64,000 bases of DNA, taken from NCBI RefSeq assembly GCF_014842925.1, contig NZ_JACYXJ010000003.1, forward strand, positions 558,001 through 622,000, read 5' to 3'. Source of the DNA: Roseibium polysiphoniae (GTDB lineage Bacteria; Pseudomonadota; Alphaproteobacteria; Rhizobiales; Stappiaceae). Positions within the stretch are counted from its first letter, which is position 1. Each line of letters starts with the position of its first letter. The position numbers and the translations under genes are program-made. This document shows positions 35,460 through 43,759 of the stretch, piece after piece. Below the pieces are notes generated by a model. It made no database searches. It saw only the letters and a list, made by a program, of their open reading frames with translations, and had not been told where the DNA came from.

Positions 35460-36290
35460 TCACTCTTTCGAAAGACCGGGCGTGTGCAGGCCGGAAGGGG
35501 AGAGGGTGAAGATTTCGCAGCCATCCTGGGTGATGCCGATGGAATGTTCATATTGTGCCGAAAGAGAACGATCCCGTGTGACAGCGGTCCAGCCATCGCT
35601 GAGGACTTTGACCTGCGGCCGGCCGGTGTTGACCATCGGCTCGATGGTGAAAATCATGCCAGGCTTCAGTTCGACGCCTTCGCCCGTACGTCCGTAGTGA
35701 AGGATGTTCGGTGTGTCGTGGAAAAGCTTGCCGACGCCATGACCGCAAAAGTCACGTACGACAGAGTAACGATGGCTCTCGACAAAGGTCTGGATCGCAG
35801 CGCCAATGTCGCCGGTGGTGTTGCCAGGTTTGGCCGCTTCAATCCCCAGCATCAGCGATTCATAGGTGATCTCGAGAAGCCGTTCCGCCTTGCGATTAAT
35901 CTGGCCGACCGGATACATGCGGCTCGAATCGCCATGCCAGCCATCAAGAATGAATGTGACGTCGATGTTGACGATGTCGCCCTCGCGCAAGGGCTTTTCA
36001 TTCGGGATGCCGTGACAGACGACGTGGTTGATCGATGTGCAGGACGACTTGGTGTAGCCGCGGTAGTTCAGTGTCGCGGGAAGGGCGCCGTGCGATTCTC
36101 CGTAGGCGAAGACGAAGTCGTCAATCTCCTGGGTGGTCACGCCGGGTTTCACCATTTCCGCAAGTTCATCGAGGCAGGCGGCAGTCAATTGACCGGCCTT
36201 CTTCATTCCGGCGAAATCGTCCTGGTCGTAGATGCGGACCTGGCCGGTGTTTTTCAAAGGGGCTTCAGCGGCGTCGATATAGGTGACCAT
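35460..36290 (-). CDS. map: Methionine aminopeptidase, type I
   Basis: Removes the initiator methionine from nascent proteins. The pita-bread fold is recognisable: HVVCHGIPNEKPLREGDIVNIDVT with the metal-binding Asp, GDSSRMYPVG with the second Asp, DFCGHGVGKLFHDTPNILHYG with metal His, and MIFTIEPMVNTG plus QYEHSIGIT with metal Glu residues. I chose ATG 36290 (MVTYIDAAEAPLKNTG, 276 residues), which matches the usual alphaproteobacterial N-terminus. The frame continues to ATG 36377, with GGAAGG further upstream, so a 29-residue longer form is possible. Confidence 0.95.
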   Translation of the reverse strand: MVTYIDAAEAPLKNTGQVRIYDQDDFAGMKKAGQLTAACLDELAEMVKPGVTTQEIDDFVFAYGESHGALPATLNYRGYTKSSCTSINHVVCHGIPNEKPLREGDIVNIDVTFILDGWHGDSSRMYPVGQINRKAERLLEITYESLMLGIEAAKPGNTTGDIGAAIQTFVESHRYSVVRDFCGHGVGKLFHDTPNILHYGRTGEGVELKPGMIFTIEPMVNTGRPQVKVLSDGWTAVTRDRSLSAQYEHSIGITQDGCEIFTLSPSGLHTPGLSKE

Positions 36291-36504
36291 GAACTGTCGT
36301 TGCTCTTTGTCGTGGGCCTCAAGACGCGACAGGGTCGATAGTCCGCCGTCAAAGCGTCCGGCCTTAAAATGGGCCATTGCAAGATTGTTACCTTCCCAAA
36401 TATCGCCTTGTGCTGCGGATTGCTAGAGGCGCGGTAAAAGGCTTTTAAAAACCTGGCGAGGCGACTTGCGGTTTTCAGGGCCAAAGGGTACCCAGATGTT
36501 GAAT

Positions 36505-36590
36505 GCGGGCGTGGCGAAATTGGTAGACGCAAGGGACTTAAAATCCCTCGGCCTTAGGCTGTACGGGTTCGAGTCCCGTCGCCCGCACCA
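36505..36590 (+). tRNA. tRNA-Leu (anticodon UAA)
   Basis: Class II tRNA with acceptor stem GCGGGCG / CGCCCGC, D-arm GCGAAATTGGTAGACGC, anticodon stem AGGGA / TCCCT with loop CTTAAAA (anticodon TAA, reads UUA), a long variable arm (CGGCCTTAGGCTGTACG) and T-loop GGTTCGAGTCCC. The CCA end is encoded (36588-36590). A 14-base perfect palindrome GGCTCTCGAGAGCC starts immediately after the CCA. No integrase or att-like duplicate is seen, so no island is inserted here. Confidence 0.97.
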
Positions 36591-36744
36591 GGCTCTCGAG
36601 AGCCGGAGATTGGCAAACGCAGCTCTTCAGTGTAGGGAAGAGCTTCGAGCGTTCCGCAAACGGCAACGCTGACGATTTGCAGATTTCAAGATGCGGGGCC
36701 AAAGACACCCCGCCGGAACAGCGCAGCCGCCGGGAAGCATCTTT

Positions 36745-38190
36745 TTGATTTCACTCCGTCCAGTCCTCAATGTCCTGGGATTCCTGTATGTCGGGCTTGC
36801 CACCGCCATGCTAATCCCCGCGATCGTCGATGTCGCCGCCAAGAACGCGGATTGGCAGGCCTTCGTGTTTTCGTCGCTTTTGACCGGGCTTGTGGGCATG
36901 CTTTTGTCGATTGCGGTCGGGGGATCGCTGTCGAAGGGCCTCGACACGCGCCAGACCTTCATTTTGACGACGCTTGCCTGGGCCAGCCTACCTGCCTTCG
37001 GAGCATTGCCATTCCTGTGGCTTGGCATCGGTTATGCGGATGCGGTGTTTGAAGCTGTTTCCGGGTTCACGACGACAGGCTCCACGGTCTTGAGCGGTCT
37101 CGATAACCTGCCTCCGGGCCTGCTTGTCTGGCGGTCGATCATGCAATGGATGGGCGGCGTCGGGATCATCGTTATGGCGATTGTTTTGCTGCCGTTCCTG
37201 CGGATTGGCGGAATGCAGCTGTTTCAGAGTGAAAACTCCGATCGCTCCGAAAAGATCGTCAGCCGATCGGTTGAATTGATCCGGCTGCTGGGACTGGCCT
37301 ATCTTTTCCTGACAGTGCTTTGCATCGTTGCCTATCTGGCCACCGGCTTTGATCTGTTCGACGCCTTCAACCACGCGCTGACCACGATCTCGACAGGCGG
37401 TTATTCCACGCACGACCAGTCCTTTGGCTATTTCACAAATCCGGCGTCTGGCTGGGTTGCGGTTGTCTTCATGCTGATCGGGGCGATGCCGTTCGTGCTT
37501 TTGATCCAGGCGCTGCGCGGTCAGCCGCTGGTGCTCTGGCGTGACCCGCAGGTCCGCGCCCTGGTTGGTTTTCTCATCATTGTCTCGCTGCTTCTGACGG
37601 TCTACCTGGGCGTCAAGATGCGCTTTCCATTCGATGAGGCGTTGCTGCGGGCGACCTTCAACGTGATTTCCATCGTCACAGGGACGGGCTATGCGCTCGG
37701 CGACTACACCGAGTGGGGCCCGCCGGTCATCGGTCTGGCGCTCTTGTTGAAATTCGTCGGTGGCTGCACCGGCTCAACAACAGGTGGCATCAAGGTTTTC
37801 CGCTTTCTGGTGTTTTTCGGCACGGTGCGCGCCCATTTGCGCCGCATGGTCCGTCCGAACCGGGTCATGTCGGAAGAATACGGCGGAACGCGCCTGACGC
37901 AGGAACTTTCCTTCTCGGTTCTGGCGTTCCTCGTGGTTTATCTCGGCTCTGTTGGCGTGATCACGCTGGCGCTGTCCTTCTTTGACCTCGACCTTGTGAC
38001 TGCTGTTTCGGCCGCTGCCACGTCTGTCGGCAACGTCGGTCCGGGCCTGGGGCCGATCATCGGACCGGCTGGGAATTTCGCACCGCTGCCGGATGGGGCA
38101 AAGTGGCTGCTTTCCTTTGCCATGCTCATGGGGCGTCTCGAGCTCTTCACGGTGCTGGTGTTGCTCGATCCGGACTTCTGGTCGCGCTGA
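36745..38190 (+). CDS. trkH: TrkH family potassium uptake protein
   Basis: The 481-residue membrane subunit of the Trk/Ktr potassium system has four membrane-pore-membrane repeats. Selectivity-loop motifs are VSGFTTTGSTVLSGL, LTTISTGGYSTHD, NVISIVTGTGYA and AAATSVGNVGPGLGP. TrkH works with a cytoplasmic TrkA gating ring encoded elsewhere. TTG 36745 (MISLRPVLNVLG) is preceded by GGGAAG and matches the family start. The in-frame ATG at 36691 lacks a ribosome site and would add 18 polar residues. Confidence 0.93.
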   Translation: MISLRPVLNVLGFLYVGLATAMLIPAIVDVAAKNADWQAFVFSSLLTGLVGMLLSIAVGGSLSKGLDTRQTFILTTLAWASLPAFGALPFLWLGIGYADAVFEAVSGFTTTGSTVLSGLDNLPPGLLVWRSIMQWMGGVGIIVMAIVLLPFLRIGGMQLFQSENSDRSEKIVSRSVELIRLLGLAYLFLTVLCIVAYLATGFDLFDAFNHALTTISTGGYSTHDQSFGYFTNPASGWVAVVFMLIGAMPFVLLIQALRGQPLVLWRDPQVRALVGFLIIVSLLLTVYLGVKMRFPFDEALLRATFNVISIVTGTGYALGDYTEWGPPVIGLALLLKFVGGCTGSTTGGIKVFRFLVFFGTVRAHLRRMVRPNRVMSEEYGGTRLTQELSFSVLAFLVVYLGSVGVITLALSFFDLDLVTAVSAAATSVGNVGPGLGPIIGPAGNFAPLPDGAKWLLSFAMLMGRLELFTVLVLLDPDFWSR

Positions 38191-38235
38191 GTCAAGTCTC
38201 TTGTTTCTCTTTTGTTCTCGCGCTAGACAAGAGCC

Positions 38236-38940
38236 ATGAAGTTTCCAACTCCCCTTGTCAGCGGCCGCCTCGTCAAGCGGTACAAGCGCTTTCTGGCCGA
38301 TGTCATTCTCGATGAGGATGGCTCCGAGGTGACGGCGCACTGCGCCAATCCGGGTTCCATGCTGGGCCTGAAGGAACCGGGCTCACGGGTTTGGCTGTCG
38401 AGCTCGGACAATCCCAAGCGCAAGCTGAAATACTCTTGGGAAGTGATGGAGGCGGACGGTGCGCTCGTCGGCATCAACACGGCCCACCCCAATGGCCTTG
38501 TCGAGGAAGCGATCCGGGCGGGCAGGGTGCCCGAATTGGCTGATTTTGCCAGCCTTCGCCGTGAAGTGAAATACGGCAAGAATTCCAGGATCGATATTCT
38601 TCTGGAATCGGCTGATGGCGCGAAGACCTATGTCGAGGTCAAGAACGTGCATCTGATGCGTGAGGCGGGACTGGCAGAATTCCCCGATTCGGTGACCGCG
38701 CGCGGAGCAAAGCATCTTGCCGAGATGTCCGCCATGGTCGCCGAGGGACATCGGGCGGCGATGGTTTTTCTCGTGCAGCGACCTGACTGCGCCAGGCTGT
38801 CTCTTGCGGGAGATATAGACCCCAACTACGCGGCTGCTTTTGCAGCTGCGCGGTCTGCCGGGGTCGAAGCCTATGCCGTCGGTTGTGATGTTAGGGTCGA
38901 CGGCATCGACGTTGACAAGATCGTCGAACTCACGGTTTGA
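38236..38940 (+). CDS. sfsA: SfsA family protein (sugar fermentation stimulation)
   Basis: The 234-residue protein covers the complete SfsA family: an OB-fold-like N-terminal part with RLVKRYKRFLADVIL and AHCANPGSMLGL (about 33-44), and a PD-(D/E)XK-like nuclease domain with RIDILLE (about 117-123) and YVEVKNVHL (133-141). Its biological function is not settled. Some members bind nucleic acid, and the fold suggests a nuclease. It follows trkH by 45 bases on the same strand. Confidence 0.94.
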   Translation: MKFPTPLVSGRLVKRYKRFLADVILDEDGSEVTAHCANPGSMLGLKEPGSRVWLSSSDNPKRKLKYSWEVMEADGALVGINTAHPNGLVEEAIRAGRVPELADFASLRREVKYGKNSRIDILLESADGAKTYVEVKNVHLMREAGLAEFPDSVTARGAKHLAEMSAMVAEGHRAAMVFLVQRPDCARLSLAGDIDPNYAAAFAAARSAGVEAYAVGCDVRVDGIDVDKIVELTV

Positions 38941-38967
38941 ACGCGCACCGTCGCATGCTGGCTGACC

Positions 38968-39639
38968 TCAGGCCTGCAGGACGACGATGTTGGTGCCGTT
39001 CGGAACGCGATTGTAGAGATCGATCACATCCTGATGCATGAGGCGAACACAGCCTGACGATACGGCCTTGCCGATCGAATAGGCTTCAGATGTGCCATGC
39101 AGCCGGTACAGCGTGTCGCGATTGCCCTCGAAAATGTAGAGCGCGCGTGCGCCCAGAGGGTTGTCCAGGGCCGGGGCCATACCATTCCGGTATTTCTCCA
39201 GTTCCGGCTCGCGCTCGATCATTTCCGCAGGAGGTGTCCAGGTCGGCCACTCGCGCTTGTAGGCGATACGCGCCTTGCCGCCCCAGGCAAAGCCGGCCCG
39301 ACCGATGCCGACGCCGTAGCGCATTGCCTTGTTGTTCTCCATGGTGAGGTAGAGAAAGCGATTTGGCGTGTCGACGATGATCGTTCCGGCAGGGTGCTCG
39401 GAGCGGTAGTCGACGTATTGACGATAATAGAGCGGGTCGACCTTCGTCAGATCAACAGCCGGTATCGGGAAACGCTCTTCCGGCATGGCCCTGTACATTT
39501 GCAGATATTCGGGTGCGATCCGACGGCCCGCAGGTGGTGCCGCCTCTGGCAGGCGTGGCGACTGGCGCGTGTAACTGGTACAGCCAGCGAGGGCGGCAGC
39601 GGAGGCAGTCAGACAAAAGGTTCTGCGTGTCAGGGACAT
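38968..39639 (-). CDS. L,D-transpeptidase lipoprotein
   Basis: The 223-residue protein has an N-terminal LTRRTFCLTASAAALAGC: a twin-arginine-like start and a lipobox (LAGC, Cys20), predicting an exported lipid-anchored protein. The YkuD domain spans about residues 85-222 with catalytic motif LHGTSEAYSIGKAVSSGCVRL (His181, Cys197). Expected role is 3-3 cross-linking or protein attachment to peptidoglycan. ATG 39639 is selected over the upstream in-frame start at 39699 because the signal begins there. Confidence 0.92.
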   Translation of the reverse strand: MSLTRRTFCLTASAAALAGCTSYTRQSPRLPEAAPPAGRRIAPEYLQMYRAMPEERFPIPAVDLTKVDPLYYRQYVDYRSEHPAGTIIVDTPNRFLYLTMENNKAMRYGVGIGRAGFAWGGKARIAYKREWPTWTPPAEMIEREPELEKYRNGMAPALDNPLGARALYIFEGNRDTLYRLHGTSEAYSIGKAVSSGCVRLMHQDVIDLYNRVPNGTNIVVLQA

Positions 39640-39780
39640 TCGGTGGCCTTGATGATGCGACGGGCATGGTGGCGGGTGGGCGATGTTGCACACCCTCAAG
39701 ATGGGTAACGCGGCTGGAGCGAAGCTGTTCCATGCGTTTGATGCGTTGCGTATCAGGAAAAATAAGCCAAGAAAGTGGCA

Positions 39781-39826
39781 AAGGCCTCAATCCCTTGCGT
39801 GCTCACGCAGGATTGAAGCCTTTTTT
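39781..39826 (+). terminator. Long terminator hairpin facing the plus strand
   Basis: Left arm AAGGCCTCAATCC with GCGT, GCTC loop, right arm ACGC with GGATTGAAGCCTT, then TTTTTT on the plus strand. Both flanking genes (the L,D-transpeptidase lipoprotein and gpt) are on the minus strand. In that direction only CCTTTG follows the stem, so it may end gpt transcription weakly and plus-strand transcription strongly. Confidence 0.65.
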
Positions 39827-39859
39827 GATCTGGTGTGATTTTGCGGTACCGCAGAAAGG

Positions 39860-40369
39860 TCAGCCAGCCGTGTCTTTTGAAAGCGGCGGCTGGAACTGCC
39901 ACCCCATATCCCAGGGGAAATAGATCCATGTGTCCTGGGAGACCTCGGTGATGAAGGTGTCGACCATCGGCACACCAACGGGCTTGGCATAGACTGTTGC
40001 GTAATGTGCCTTGGGCAGCATTTCGCGCACGACCTTCAGCGTCTTGCCCGTGTCAACGAGATCGTCGATCACCAGGACGCCGCTGCCTTGGCCGCCTTCA
40101 AGATCAATCACCTTGGGATCGACTGGCTTGATGACCTTCAGCTGACCCTGGTTTTCGTAGTCGTGATAGGAGGCGATGCAGACGGTCTCGATCGTGCGAA
40201 TTCCGAGCTCGCGGGCAACGATCCCGGCCGGCACCAAGCCGCCGCGGGTCACGCAGACAATCGCTTTCCATTCGCCTTCGCTCGAGAGCCGCCACGCAAG
40301 GGCACGCGAATCCCGGTGAAACATGTCCCAGGAGACGGGAAAAGCTTTGTTTTGTGCTGGGTTTTCCAT
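39860..40369 (-). CDS. gpt: Xanthine(-guanine) phosphoribosyltransferase
   Basis: Salvages xanthine and guanine to their nucleotides using PRPP. The 169-residue type I phosphoribosyltransferase has the PRPP loop [13 protein letters not shown] (98-110) and [16 protein letters not shown] (41-56). The C-terminal [11 protein letters not shown] segment (with the purine-binding aromatic region) is characteristic of bacterial Gpt. A 36-base gap separates it from the CinA-like gene upstream, so the two are probably co-transcribed. Confidence 0.93.
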   Translation of the reverse strand: MENPAQNKAFPVSWDMFHRDSRALAWRLSSEGEWKAIVCVTRGGLVPAGIVARELGIRTIETVCIASYHDYENQGQLKVIKPVDPKVIDLEGGQGSGVLVIDDLVDTGKTLKVVREMLPKAHYATVYAKPVGVPMVDTFITEVSQDTWIYFPWDMGWQFQPPLSKDTAG

Positions 40370-40405
40370 GTGGTGTCCTTTGAAACTTTGTTCTTTTGAG
40401 GCGCC

Positions 40406-41149
40406 TTACGCCAGCGCGCCCGCGACGGCTTCGCGCACAGCGGCTGTGGCCTCTTCGAGTGTGTCTTCATCGCGTGAGCGGATGACGATCTGAGTGGTGA
40501 AACGGCCATCGTTCGTCCGCGGATAGGAACCGATCAGCGTTTCGGGGAAGCGGGTCTGGATCTCGCCGACCTGGTCCGCAAGCCGGCTTTCCGGCACATC
40601 CGCGTCGACGTAGCGCGACAGCATCTTCCGCCCGGTTTTCAGCGTCGGCGCAATGGCATCGACCATGGCCTGCATGATCGACGGCACGCCGGCCATGACA
40701 TGGACGTTCTCGATCCGGAAACCGGGTGCCTTGGAAACCGGGTTGTCGATCAGATCGGCGCCTTCGGGGATCCGTGCCATACGCAGACGGGCGGGTGTCA
40801 GCTGACCGGGAGGATAATGGGCCTCAAGGATCGCCTTGGCGCGGGGGTCAACATCAATCGGGACCCCAAAGGCGGCTGCAATGCTGTCAGCCGTGATGTC
40901 GTCGTGGGTGGGGCCAATGCCGCCGGAGGTGAAAACATAGGTGTAACCGGCACGCAGCTCGTTGACGGCATCGACGATTTTTTCGGTCACGTCGGGGACG
41001 ATGCGCACTTCGCGCAGGTCAATACCAATGGTGGTCAGGTAATCGGCGAGAAAGCCGATGTTCTTGTCTTTGGTCCGGCCGGAGAGAATCTCGTCGCCAA
41101 TGACGAGGAACGCTGCGGTTACCTCTTGATCTGCCTCAGCTGTCGTCAT
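40406..41149 (-). CDS. CinA-like / molybdopterin-binding domain protein
   Basis: The 247-residue protein consists of a single MoCF-biosynthesis (MoaB/Mog-like) domain: AAFLVIGDEILSGRTKDKN (about 13-31) and YVFTSGGIGPTHDDITADSIAAAFG (about 70-94), followed by a region found in competence/damage-inducible protein A. It lacks the C-terminal nicotinamide-nucleotide amidase domain of full-length CinA. Short forms like this are common in Alphaproteobacteria; their reaction is not proven. Confidence 0.88.
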   Translation of the reverse strand: MTTAEADQEVTAAFLVIGDEILSGRTKDKNIGFLADYLTTIGIDLREVRIVPDVTEKIVDAVNELRAGYTYVFTSGGIGPTHDDITADSIAAAFGVPIDVDPRAKAILEAHYPPGQLTPARLRMARIPEGADLIDNPVSKAPGFRIENVHVMAGVPSIMQAMVDAIAPTLKTGRKMLSRYVDADVPESRLADQVGEIQTRFPETLIGSYPRTNDGRFTTQIVIRSRDEDTLEEATAAVREAVAGALA

Positions 41150-41253
41150 GGCCTGCCTCCCGGGAGTGATTGGACGATGCCTTTAGCCCAAGCGCGGCGC
41201 AGGCTCAAGGTTTGAGGCACTGTTTCACGGCGAAAGGGCGAATTGGTAGCCGT

Positions 41254-42441
41254 TCAGGACGGTGGCGTCCAGCCGTAGATCCAGTCCATGCGGGCAGAAA
41301 GACTTTCAGGAGAGGACATGCGCAAGACGGTGTCACGGCCAAGAGCCAGCGGCCCACTCATGTGATAGATGCGCCCGTTTTCCTCGGCCGTCTTTTGAAC
41401 CTTGCGCACCCGTTCGCGTCGTTGACGTTCAAACGTACGTAGGGCGTTTGCAATGTCTGCGGTTTCGGGCGTGAGCACGCTTGCAAGCACCAGCGCGTCT
41501 TCGATGGCCATGGCAGCGCCTTGTGCAGCAAACGGCAACATGGCGTGCGCGGCATCACCAATCAGAACTGTCTTGCCTTGGGCCCAGTGGCCGGTTGCCG
41601 GCACGCCGCAAAGAGCCCATTTCAGCCAGCTGTCCGGCGTTTCAAGAAGCTGTCGCGCATCTGGCGCCCACTGCGCAAAGCGCCTGAGAAGGGTGCTTCG
41701 GTCTGCCGGCGCTGACCAATCCTGTTCATTCCAGTCTTCGGCAACGAGCGCAACGATGTTGAAGGCGCTTTGCTGGCGGATGGGGTAGTGGACGAGGTGG
41801 GCGTCCTTGCCGAGCCAAAGGCCGGTGTCTCGAAGAATCCCAGGATCGACCTGATCCGCGCGCAGCGTCGCACGATAGGCCGTCCGGCCACTGAACCGGG
41901 CCGTTGCATGTCCGTTCAAGGTTTCGCGCACCCTCGACCAGACGCCATCTGCGCCGACAAGAACCTTGGCTTGCAGAGTGAGGTTGCGACCGTCTTCAGC
42001 CTGGAAGGTCAGGCCAAGATTGCCAGCCTCGTCGACATAGCTGCCAATGAAGCTGTGTCCAAAGCGAATTTCAACCGATGGAAAAGAGCGGGCTTTGTCG
42101 TAAAGCGCTTTTTGCAGATCAGCGCGGTGGGACAGCAAGTAAGGCGCACCATACCGTGCGGACGCCTCCGATCCCAACGGGATGCGGGCAAGCGCTTTGC
42201 CGCTTCGGGCAGATCGGATGCGGATTGCTTCCGGCGCCGAAGCTGTCTTGAGAACCGCTTCCAGAACACCGATCTGGTCCAGGCATTTGCAGGCGTTGGG
42301 AGAAAGCTGAAGCCCTGCGCCGACTTCCGATAGGGCGCTTGCGCGTTCAAGCACAAGAACTCGATGGCCGGCGCGCGTGAGTGCGACCGCGGCAGTGAGG
42401 CCGCCGATCCCGGCGCCGGCGATCACGAGCGGTGCGTTCAT
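41254..42441 (-). CDS. FAD-dependent aromatic monooxygenase (salicylate hydroxylase-like)
   Basis: The 395-residue group A flavoprotein monooxygenase has the Rossmann motif IAGAGIGGLTAAVAL (7-21), LVGADGVWSRVR (about 161-172, the DG motif) and the second FAD motif VLIGDAAHAMLPFAAQGAAMAIEDA (about 288-312). Such enzymes use NAD(P)H and O2 to hydroxylate aromatic rings; salicylate and 3-hydroxybenzoate hydroxylases are the nearest well-known types. No ring-cleavage genes are near, so the substrate is unknown. The short CHCC zinc-finger gene lies upstream on the same strand. Confidence 0.9.
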   Translation of the reverse strand: MNAPLVIAGAGIGGLTAAVALTRAGHRVLVLERASALSEVGAGLQLSPNACKCLDQIGVLEAVLKTASAPEAIRIRSARSGKALARIPLGSEASARYGAPYLLSHRADLQKALYDKARSFPSVEIRFGHSFIGSYVDEAGNLGLTFQAEDGRNLTLQAKVLVGADGVWSRVRETLNGHATARFSGRTAYRATLRADQVDPGILRDTGLWLGKDAHLVHYPIRQQSAFNIVALVAEDWNEQDWSAPADRSTLLRRFAQWAPDARQLLETPDSWLKWALCGVPATGHWAQGKTVLIGDAAHAMLPFAAQGAAMAIEDALVLASVLTPETADIANALRTFERQRRERVRKVQKTAEENGRIYHMSGPLALGRDTVLRMSSPESLSARMDWIYGWTPPS

Positions 42442-42501
42442 CTGCGTCGCGTGCTCATCGGCAAGCCAATCTCAACGTCAAGGATATGATGATGTCTGAC
42501 G

Positions 42502-42747
42502 TCAGGCCGCTTTGGGTGTCCAGACACAGTCGGCTGGAGATGATTCTGTCGGCTTCAAGGTCGCGTCGAACTTGTAAAGCGTCGAGCAATAGGGACAGAC
42601 GATCTCGTTTTCCTCTCCCAGGTCGAGAAAAACATGCGGATGATCGAACGGTGGATTCGCGCCAATGCACATGAATTCACGAGCACCGATCGCGACCGAG
42701 TCGTGGCCGCTTGCGTTCTGGAAATGCGGGACAATGTGATCCGCCAT
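42502..42747 (-). CDS. CHCC-type zinc-finger protein
   Basis: The 81-residue protein of the zf-CHCC family is related to the C-terminal domain of mitochondrial complex I subunit NDUFS6. Zinc ligands are Cys27 (FMCIG), His36 or His38 (FDHPHVF), Cys51 and Cys54 (CPYCSTLYKF). In alphaproteobacteria this family is widespread and may be linked to respiratory complex I. ATG 42747 (MADHIVPHFQ) is chosen; the frame opens at 42768. The 256-base region upstream to 43003 carries only a CCATT microrepeat and a small palindrome. Confidence 0.88.
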   Translation of the reverse strand: MADHIVPHFQNASGHDSVAIGAREFMCIGANPPFDHPHVFLDLGEENEIVCPYCSTLYKFDATLKPTESSPADCVWTPKAA

Positions 42748-42980
42748 GGGTCCATTCCATTCCATCAAGGTTTGTCTTGCGCGAGACCATACTCATTTGC
42801 GTGGCACTTGTGTAGGGGCAAGACGCCGCGATCCCCATCGCTTGATAAGGCCAGGAGGAGGCAGTCCTCCATTCGTTGCTACGGGGCAGTATTGATGAGA
42901 TGAAAACTCCCCGAGCCAATCAAAGCGGGTTTCCCCGGCGCTCCATTCGACCTAATGTTGGTGGAAACATTGATTACCCT

Positions 42981-42994
42981 TTACGTAAGAGTAA
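42981..42994. promoter_or_regulatory. Small palindrome before alpha/beta hydrolase pair
   Basis: TTAC-N6-GTAA with an internal perfect TTACGTAA octamer, ending nine bases before the start codon at 43004 and partly overlapping its purine-rich ribosome-binding region. MerR-family sites for acyl-CoA and branched-chain catabolism contain TTACGT arms, but this one is too short to assign. Confidence 0.25.
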
Positions 42995-43003
42995 GGTGAG
43001 GGA

Positions 43004-43759
43004 ATGCCGAAATTTGAAAAAGACGGGGTCGCAATCTCATTTCTGGATGAGGGCGAGGGCGATCCGATCCTGCTCATACATGGGTTTGCGTCAAACAAGT
43101 CCATTAACTGGGAGTATCCCGGTTGGGTGGATCTCCTGGTCAAGGACGGCCGCCGCGTGATTGCCCTGGACAACCGGGGGCATGGCGAAAGCTCGAAGTT
43201 CTATGATCCCGAGGCGTATGGTGCGCCGGTGATGGCAGAAGACGCTTTCCGTCTGTTGAACCATCTGGATCTGCAGACCGTCGACGTCATGGGGTATTCC
43301 ATGGGCGCGCGCATTTCCGCTTTCCTGACCCTCAATCATGCTGATCGTGTGAAAAGTGTGATCTTCGGCGGACTTGGCTATGGAATGGTTAGTGGCGTCG
43401 GGGATCCTGAACCGATCGCCTCCGCGCTCGAAGCCGAGCGGCTGCAAGATGTAACGGACCGAACCGGGCGAGCCTTCAGGGCCTTTGCTGAGCAGACGAA
43501 GTCAGATCGACTGTCCCTCGCCGCCTGTATGCGTTCGTCCCGTCAGAAGATTTCCGAGGAGGATATCTCCCGGATCACACGTCCCGCACTCGTTGCCGTG
43601 GGAACCAACGATGACATTGCCGGTTCGCCGCACCGCCTTGCAGACCTGATGCAGGATGCGCGGGTGCTTGATATTCTGGGACGCGATCACATGGTTGCGG
43701 TCGGTGACAAAGTCTACAAGAAAGGCGTGCTCGAATTCCTTCATGGTGAGATGGAATGA
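43004..43759 (+). CDS. Alpha/beta hydrolase
   Basis: The 251-residue alpha/beta hydrolase has an oxyanion region LLIHGFAS (23-30), nucleophile elbow GYSMGA with Ser99, and a catalytic His in GRDHMVAVGD near the C-terminus. The acid is probably the Asp in VAVGTNDDIAG. No signal peptide, so cytoplasmic. Substrate unknown. The stop overlaps the start of a second, distinct hydrolase by 4 bases (ATGA), so the two are translated together. The start has AAGGTGAGGG upstream. Confidence 0.9.
   Translation: MPKFEKDGVAISFLDEGEGDPILLIHGFASNKSINWEYPGWVDLLVKDGRRVIALDNRGHGESSKFYDPEAYGAPVMAEDAFRLLNHLDLQTVDVMGYSMGARISAFLTLNHADRVKSVIFGGLGYGMVSGVGDPEPIASALEAERLQDVTDRTGRAFRAFAEQTKSDRLSLAACMRSSRQKISEEDISRITRPALVAVGTNDDIAGSPHRLADLMQDARVLDILGRDHMVAVGDKVYKKGVLEFLHGEME

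Noticed and set aside
36591..36744. Possible genomic island boundary at tRNA-Leu
   Set aside because: No integrase, no repeat of the tRNA 3' end and no compositional change; the palindrome after CCA is short and the next gene is trkH.
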